The notes beneath the pieces are model-generated. The model was not told the origin of the DNA. It ran no database searches and saw only the letters and a list, made by a program, of their open reading frames with translations. A stretch of DNA of 64,000 nucleotides from Ascarosepion bandense (taxonomy: Eukaryota; Mollusca; Cephalopoda; Sepiida; Sepiidae), in the NCBI GenBank assembly GCA_037127315.1, contig JBBBDQ010001185.1, positions 1,082,001 to 1,146,000 on the forward strand, written 5' to 3'. The position numbers and the translations under genes were made by a program. Positions 53,701-62,900 of this stretch are shown here, piece by piece (position 1 is the first letter of the stretch; each line of letters opens with the position of its first letter).

Positions 53701-56182
53701 GTTTTAAACCTTTTTAAATCATACTATGCTGGATTTTTTGTTATGTAATGGCGGTACCTACATAAAACACATACCTTATGTCTAAGAAAAAGAATATATG
53801 GAAGTGCGAACATCATTTTCCTTGTCATCTCTAGCGGAGTTAATAACACACTCCTGGTGACTTAAATGAACTAGTTTAGACACCTGGATACAAAAACTTC
53901 CAGTGATTCTTTAAAAAAAAAAGTTTGTTGCAGTCAGTCTTCAAAGTATTTCTTACAGACTTCATGGCAAGTGCCTAAGCAAGACTTTATAATATAACTG
54001 TTAGAAAACAAGTTATAACATCGTCTTTGAGAGCTTCTTGTCTTTGCCTTAATTTATTGTGTATTTTTTTTATCACCAGATAATTTTACTTGTGGTAAAA
54101 ATAATATTGTCTCTTTTTATTATATTAGCCCCTAATCATTTTAAGGTGATTACACTGACTTTGCTATTTTGATTTTCTTTTTTTAAATACATAAGTACAT
54201 CAGTTAAGTCTATACTTCAATGATGTATAAAAACATTTTACACAGCAAATATTTTTAATATGATTTAGTTTCTCGCCAATATACTTTATGCAGTGAAAAT
54301 TTCAAATCAAAATTCAGGTGAGATTTTCTTCTTGTATAGATCTATTTTTAATATGTTACTGCAAATTTCAACATGAGCCTCTATTTTGCTATTTCAAATG
54401 TTGATCTTCAATAAACTTCAATAAATTGCTGAATTAAGTCCAAATAAAATCCTCACACATTTTCACCAGTCAATTCAAAACTTTTTAAGGTCATACTAAA
54501 TGAAATAAAAGAATGTACAGTACTATTGAGAAATATCAATACTTTTCATATGATTTATTAATATTAATATTTTTAGTAAGTGTTTAATCTCTCCTGGTCA
54601 CTGTATTTATATTCTGTACACATGAACCTATTTCATATTTTGTTTTTTAAATTCTGAAATTTCTAAAGAACATTTTAAAAAACTAGTAACTATTATAGTT
54701 TCTCAACAAAAAAAAATGGAACTATTCTATTCAGTTAATATTTGGACTAACTGAACTCTTTTGTTTTATTTGCAGGAAATGAAAGAAGTTTGTGACTATG
54801 AGCAACAAAATGGAATTGTATTAGATCCTTCTGCCATTAAGGATACGAGTTTATTACATTTTTCTGCTAGGAACCCTCATCTAGTCTCACCTGAATATGG
54901 TAATATCTTCTGCAAAAAAGCTCACCTAGTGATTAGGATTCTTGAGATACGCATAGGCTATGAGTTGTTGCTACAGGTAAATGTACAAAATGTTTATTGA
55001 ATGAATATATAATTTATATGAATAAATACAAGCAAATAACTTGAGAAATTCGCAAACTCTTTTCATATCCTTTATACTATATTAAAAGCACAGAGAAACA
55101 GTACATCACTCTTTGGGGGTTATGTCTTTCCAAGAGACTTAAGAGTGTGAGGCAGCTATTTTCTTATCTAAGTTTACTAAAACTTCAACTATTAAACCTC
55201 CTTCCACTTGTATGAGATATAGCACAAAATCAATACTTTATGCAATCTAAAAACATAATTTTTCATTGTTTTTCATAAATGAAAACTTGGAGTTTGTTAA
55301 TTTATAAGAAAAATATAAACAATAAGTTTTTTAAAAAGTTAGTTATATAATCAATATTAGTTATTATTGTTATTGGTAAACTATTAGATTATAAATTTTG
55401 TCATAAAGCAAAGTTTTAACTTCGCTATGTTTCACTTAATAGTTGTTTATTAGTCTTCAGTGAAGACTTGGAAACACAGTGCAAAAAAATGAATGACCAG
55501 AATTCTAATAATTGTGGTTTAGTTATTAATATAATTTTTTTCTAATATTGATACTGAATACTATTTTTCACACTTTGACTTGATTTGTCTTAATATTTTT
55601 GTATTCAAAATAAACATCTCTTCCTATTTGAACCATTATGTTTTAATAACAGATGTACATTTTTTCTTTTTCTAGGTTTTCAACAAACTCTTAGCTCTTG
55701 CTTTTACTGCCTCTCAACAGAAATTTGGCTCAAATACGTGGTCAAATATGTTATTGTCTACAAGTTCTGTAAGTCTGTTTATCATTTGTATTTTAATTTT
55801 TAAGAAATTAATACTCCTTTTTATGTTTTATTTTAATGGTGGTGGCATTCATAGTATAATTCCTGTAACTAAACGATCCCAATAGTAATTGTCCTTTTGG
55901 GGTAAAATTCTATTTAAATCCACTGTTTTTGTGCCAGTTCATTTATCAATTGCCATATAAGATATTTTCTTTAATAGATTTTTCTAAATTTGGATATAAT
56001 GTCATAACTTTGTTGCAGCATAGTTATATTTCCATATAATTAATAAATTTTTGTTAATTTTTAAGAGAATTTTCTTGTATTTTTATCTCTTTTGCAGTTT
56101 TTGAAAATCATTTCAACTGTTACAGGAAAAGACATCCAGCCATACATTGACCAGTGGGTGTATCCTTTCTCTCTTTCTCTCT

Positions 56183-56232
<50 letters not shown>

Positions 56233-56934
56233 TGGTGTTAACAAGACAGTGCTCGATGTAATACAACAAAGCCATTAAGTATATATTAATAAATGCATAT
56301 TATTCCTCTCTGATAGCACACCTTGGAGTTTCATGCACAACACAGCTTGCACAGTGCTGAGCATAGATTGACCATTACATGATTTAAACTTGTGGTTATC
56401 ACAATATTGATGGAGTTATATATTATACTGGTTTCAAACATACACACCGTAGTAGGAGCGCTAGAGGGTGTCGTCAGTGATGTCTTTGCGTGGATCACTA
56501 GGGGGTTTCGGTCTCTCAACATCATACCCCCCCTCACCACGCCGACCCGACCAGAGATGATCAGCCTCTGGTCCACCCTCAATCAGCGCTTTCAGACACC
56601 GGAAAAGAAAAAAAATAAATTTATAAGATTTAGGCCCGGTATGAAGTCTTGCAAACACTTCTGATTGGCGACAGTCAGAGCCACTTATACAATAGGAGGC
56701 GAACCGTAAATGAACTTGTCCGAAACTTGTCGAACGGCTATAAAAAAAAAAACTCTCGACTCAGAATTAATCATGATTCGTTTTTAAAAATAATTAAATA
56801 TCTACAAATATATCTAATTTTTAAGTTGTTTCTAAAAAAGATATGAAGATAAAAACGTCTAAGAATTTATCAAAAAAGAAAAAAATATTATCTACAAATA
56901 TGTATAAATTTAAAATCGTTCCCGAAAAATTAAA

Positions 56935-56991
<57 letters not shown>

Positions 56992-59900
56992 AAGTACTTT
57001 AAAATCTTTTAAAACCACACATAAATATATACTAAATTATGTACAAGTAAAAAAAAAAAACAAAAAAAACCTTAATTACAATTAAATACATTAATTTCAA
57101 AACTTGATTATGCATTTGATCTTATTTATGAAAAAAAAATAATGAAGAGAAATTAGAAATGTAGAATTTCGGGGAATTTTAGCTGACAATTTGTTTTGAA
57201 ATCCAGCTACTCGCTCTTTTGATCCATAACCAATTAGCTGTTCTTTCCGCTGTTTCAGTTATGGACTTGAGTGCTTTCCTCTTTTTTTTTTTTTTTTTTG
57301 CTCCCATTACCCCAATATCTGTTAAGGCTTTGCTTAAGGACCTTGCTGCAAATCCTCTAGTCCCCACTTCTATCGGAGTGCAGCTAGCCCTCCAGCCTTT
57401 AACCCTGCAACTCTCCAGCAGTTCGTCATATTTTAACTTTTTCCTTTCATGGGCTTCTTCTGCATTTTCTTCCCAGGGGACCATAAGTTCCCACGAAACT
57501 ATCTTCTTCAAATTATGTGAAAAGAAGACTATATTTGGGCGAAGTTTTGTGATGGCCATTTGCTCTGGGAATTTCAATCTCGAGCCTATATTGGCCCTTA
57601 GTTCCCAGTCTGTTGCAGGAGATAACAGGTTTGGATTTACCTTTTTATTTTGTGGGATTTTCGCGCCCGCTTTAATAAATTTTATTTGCCTTGTGTCTGG
57701 GTTGTAAACATTCTCTTTGATAGCCTTTTGAACTATTTTCATGATCTCTTTTAGAATTTCATCGTGGTGCCATCTGTAACACCCATCAGCCAATGCAGAT
57801 TTACAGCTACTCAGGATATGTTTTAAGGTACCTTTGCGCCCACAAAAATGGCAATTTGGCGACTGGGTTTTGTACCATTATTGTAAGTTTGCAGGGCTAG
57901 GCAGGGTGTCGTATACTGCTCGAATCAGAAATTTTAATCTGGAATCACCATGCCATATTTCAGACCATTTAATTTGACGATTCAGCATAGAGCTCCATTT
58001 GGTCCATTCCCCTTGCTGTCTCATCCCAACTTGGATTGCTATTCATTTCTCTTCTTCGCCATTTCTTATTTCTTCCTGCAAAAGATGACTTTTCTTTTTT
58101 TCTTGCAGTTTGTCATATTTTCCTGAGGGGAAAAAACCCGAGGCCCGCGCGTCCAGTAGCTACGGTCCCTAGTATTTCCTTTTCCCAGGTTCTTTCTTTT
58201 GCTGTATTCAATTCTTTCGAGGCGTTCCATTTTTTACCTGTATATACCAATATTCCCGCACCGGCTACTTTGGGATCTTTCGAGCACTTGTACTGGATGT
58301 GGCTCTCACTTTAGCTACTTTAAACTCTTCGTATAGGCTTTGAAACGGGAGTTTCAGTGCATTTGTTTTCCCGTATAACACTGCACTGCATAAGGATCTT
58401 GGCAAACCTAACCACCTACAAAGTCATGATGTTATGCTTCGTTCCATTAGTTCTACCATGGAGGAAGTGAAATTGTAGATCGTTACAGGCCAGAGTATTT
58501 TTGGAAGAATGACGTGTTGATAAATCCAAGCTTTATATCTGCCAGGTAAGCCAGACTTATCAACCCTGATTAGCCACCCTTCTAGTTTCTCCTTTGTTAA
58601 TATTACAGATCTTGAATCTTTTAGGGTTTCATCGAACTGCTTCCCCAAGCTCTTTACTGGCTTTTGATGTATTGTAGGTATGTCATCTCCAAAGAGCTTA
58701 ACTAGGGATCTTGATTTGGAAGCGTTAAAACTCATTCTTGCTCAGTCGATGAGTTTTTCAGTGCCCTTCAGCAACCACTTTGCCCCAATCGCAGGTGTGC
58801 AGGTTATGGTGTCCATATACGCACGAATTGGTGGTTGCCTTACACCAGATCTGGTGACTGGTCCTCGACATTCCACTTTGGCAGCTTTTATCAGCATATT
58901 CATTGATAATGCAAAGAGGATCGCTGAAATGGTGCAACCTGTTATTATCCCTCTTTCAAGATTGTGCCATGCATTAATAGAGGCCTGTACTTTTGTATGA
59001 ATATAAACATACAGATAGCAAACACCATCCTGCAATACAGTATTCTGCATTTATTGTACCTATTGATGCAATACAGTTAATGTTATAGATGGGCTAATTG
59101 AATGCTAGGTGTTGTTCCATTATAGCCACACATTTTCAATGAAGGATAGACAAAGCAGCTTTGCCATTGAAGGTGTTACAGCAACTTGCCTTCCTTTAGC
59201 AAGAATAGCAGAAGAAAGAATTAAACAATATTCTGGGTATACATGATGCTGCTCATAGTCAACACTGTAACATATGGCACCCAACACCATTATGCCAGGG
59301 GTTGAGCCCATGTATCAAGATGTTATTAAGATCTTTCATGCAAATGATTTTCATTTGCATAAAGCAAAACAAATCCTGTTCTCATCACTGAATGCTACTA
59401 CATCATGCCATTCAATTCCCAAAGTAGCTTTCTCATGACACCACTGGTGATGTTCATAATGACATTGTGGTATAAATGGAAGTATGGCTAGAGACATGTG
59501 TATCCACAGTCTTGCTACAAGTAAACAATTCTCAATAGTCTGCATTGATAATTTTGAGACTGCATTTGCTTTGATCTTTTTGTTGGCATCATGCAGTCTG
59601 CTACTGCAATCCTTACAATGCAATTAATCTTGGAAAGTGTCTAATATCTGGCCATCTAGAAACTTGGTCTATGAAGATAACAATCTTCATTTGTTAACAT
59701 TGAAACAATATGACTCATCATGTTCAGCATATGCAGTAATTCTCTGAAATGATTATCCACCCTCTTGAAAGCTCACAGCCCAGCACCCTCAGAAATAGTT
59801 CTTATTGAATGAAAAGGGCACATGGTTTGACACTTACACTGGACTCTTTGAAACCCACACTGTACCTTACTGCAGTATGCATTGCCATCTAAAACTCAGA

Positions 59901-62900
59901 TTGGTATGAGTGTTCCTATATTACAAGGTGGATGAACACTTTGAAAAAGATATCAGAATATCTACTTCAATGAGGCATGTACAATTCGTACGTTGGTTAA
60001 AATTGGTATCACCCTTCAGGGAGTTTTTTTTTTTTTTATTATCCTTCAGTATATAATGTAGCTTAACTTTGTAGCTTTTCACTTAATTTCCACTGTTATG
60101 TTCTTACTGTACATAATGCAAAACAGTAGCTGGTGATAAATAAAAGTAAGTATATACTATGTCATTCTGATAAGGAAATTTACTGCATTAAATAGAAACT
60201 GTTAATGCAAAATTATTTTATTTATAAAAATAAAAAAGAAAAGCTACTTTTAAACACAATTTCTATTTGTGCATTGTAGTTTATATTTCATGCAAAACAA
60301 ACTAAATACAAGACTATCTGTGTTTAGTACTTTGTACAGAATGTGACTGCTTTAAAAAAATCTTACTTTTACAGATTATTTTTTATGAACTGCTTTTAGT
60401 AGTTGACACTTAAATAGTAATATATACAGAAAGACAAAAATTATAGAAATTAACTGAAGACAATTTTAAAAAATAGAATAAGGAAGAAAGGAAATATTAA
60501 TTTACATTGTAATTGTTATTTAAACAATATTCTCTTCTCAGTAACCCTTTCTCCAAAACAACAGTTTTTTTTTTTCTCCACAATTTCAATTTGTTTCAGT
60601 TTTCAGTTTCTTTATTAGAATTGAATGTAATTTTTCCTTTTGAGTTTATAGTTTAGATATTGTGGTTTTATTGGTTTTATTTCTTCCAACTGAAAAGAAT
60701 TCTTTCATTTGAATCCACAATAATTACCATTCTCTTAACATTTTAATGTGCAAATATTTTTATTTTGAAATGCATATAATATTTTTTTCTTCTCTCCCTT
60801 TTAGAAATGGGTGAATATTAAATACACTCTACATGATATACTGTGTTGCAATTATCCTTAATTTAAAACTAGATGCCAAAGTGGTTGTGCCCGATTTATG
60901 GGAAATTTTGTTTTTAACCGTAAAAGAAATGTAGTTGAATTAGAAATAAAGCAGGATTACAATGCCAAAGGATCCATGAAATATGTGGTAAGAAAAGTTA
61001 AAAAATATTAAACATGTTTATAAAACTCAATAGCAATGAATTTACATAAAGAATTGAATCAACCATATCTGATATTCTTAATGAATGGAAATATCTCTTC
61101 TTTTCTACAGAGCAACCAGAGATACTTTGTACAAACTTTGTTCCAATCTTTTTATTAAGAATCTTTTCATGCGAGTTGATAAACTTTAAATTTCCTGTTC
61201 ACTCAGTGATTATCTCCTATATTTGTATTTATGATTAAAGGATTATTTTAATTGCAAAATGATTCAATGATTATTTGCTTTTCTTTTCAGGGTCCGCTGA
61301 CTGTCATCATCCAGGAATTAGACGGTTCTTTCAATCACAACTTCAAAATTGAGGAAAATAAAACTAAATTTGAGATAACATGTCATTCTAAAAGCAGAAG
61401 GTCGGTTTCTTAGGATTATTATTGAAATTTAAATATCTACATAATATAAAGGCTTATAGATTACATCTAGTGACTTTTACTGATTTTTTTTTTTTTCATT
61501 ATTATTATTATTACTTTATTAGTACGCTGTTCAGAAAAGTTGTATATACAAAATCTGGCTTCATCAGAGGTAAACAAAAATTTAAATGGTTAAGTTAAAA
61601 GGGAGATAACTGATACTGAGATATCCAGAAGAGGCATGGGTTGTGGAATTAAAAGAATCTACCCTGGTGGATAAAATAAAGAGTTCGGTTTGAAATTCTA
61701 ATCAACTAAAGAAAGCCTGAGCGTTGAAACGTTGTGAATATGACAACAAAGATGAGGACAATAATTGTAAATGATTACAATACTTCATCTCAGAAATATA
61801 GATATATTTTATGCACTGGCAACTCACCACAGCCAGATACCCACTTGCGATACATATGACAGCTGCTTGAGCAATGCAGCATAGCACATTTAAGCAACCT
61901 GAATTTTTTACAAAATAAAGCAAAAATTTGAAAATTAGTATAAATAAATAATCTCGTTTTACAGGAAACAGGCTAAAGAAGCTTACCTGTACTTCTAAAG
62001 TTAGGCAAAGGTACTGTGAAAATGTAGGCCTACCAGATAAGTTATGGTTACCAAAAATGCATTTATTTTAACACCTCTAGGAAAACTTTACCTGTTTATA
62101 GTGTTACTAGTGACTGAAAATTTATGAAAAAAAAATTTTTTTTAATTACCTGTTTATAATGCAACCTCTTATTTTTTGCCTAAAATCTGATAAAAACTTG
62201 CACTATACTCAAATGTATATGGTAAGAATTTTATAATTTATATACTCAAAATAATTATTTCATGTTTTGTTACTGGCAAAAGAAGATAATTCACTTATTG
62301 CTAGCTATTTAATGTTAGTGTAGGTAGAGAGGTTGATTTGTTTTGCTTAATGATATGATATAAATTTTTTCAACAATTATTTCACAAATATCGGGATAAC
62401 ATAAAATAAAATGTGTGCAGAAATTTTAAAATGATTTTAAAATTGCCAAATATCCTTTTCACAAAAACCTAGATAGCAATTGTTCTGAATCTGCTTACAT
62501 TGAATTGTTTTAGTTTTATAGCATTTGCTGTTTTGATCTGTTAGCTCATTTACATGAAATTTTAACATAATTTTTTTTTCTTTGTCAGGAATAAAAAGAA
62601 AAAGATTCCTCTCATGACTAGTGAAGAAGTTGATATGGACCTTAGTGCTATGGAGTAAGTGAAAAACTATTTTGCATTGTGTAGTGCTAGTCACCTTCAT
62701 AAGTTGCATAATTATCTGTGAGTAAGCAAATGACAAAATGCAAAGACTTTTTAGTAATGCATTTCTTTCTGAGAAGGCATTTTCCCATTTTGTATTTTAC
62801 TAACCTACCATTAGTCTGAGATATAAATAAAATAAAATCATATTTTCCATATATTTGATTTATCATAGTCAACTACAAAGAATGCATTTTCCTTACTAAG

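Larger units (their letters stand above)
56160..60872 (+). other. TAF2 intron 14, U12-type GT-AG
   Basis: A 4713-bp intron with U12-type donor GTATCCTTT at 56160-56168 and branch motif ATCCTTAAT at 60854-60862, ending AG eleven or so bases later. It contains two (TA)n runs, a LINE relic (57180-59050) and a Tc1 relic (59090-59960). 60000-60850 has nothing recognisable. Confidence 0.85.

Noticed and set aside
56331..56664. Short open frames on both strands as a small gene
   Set aside because: No homology, overlapping on opposite strands, and no splice or start context.
57219..57707. 162-codon plus-strand open frame
   Set aside because: It is the shadow of the minus-strand LINE endonuclease domain, which has recognisable motifs.
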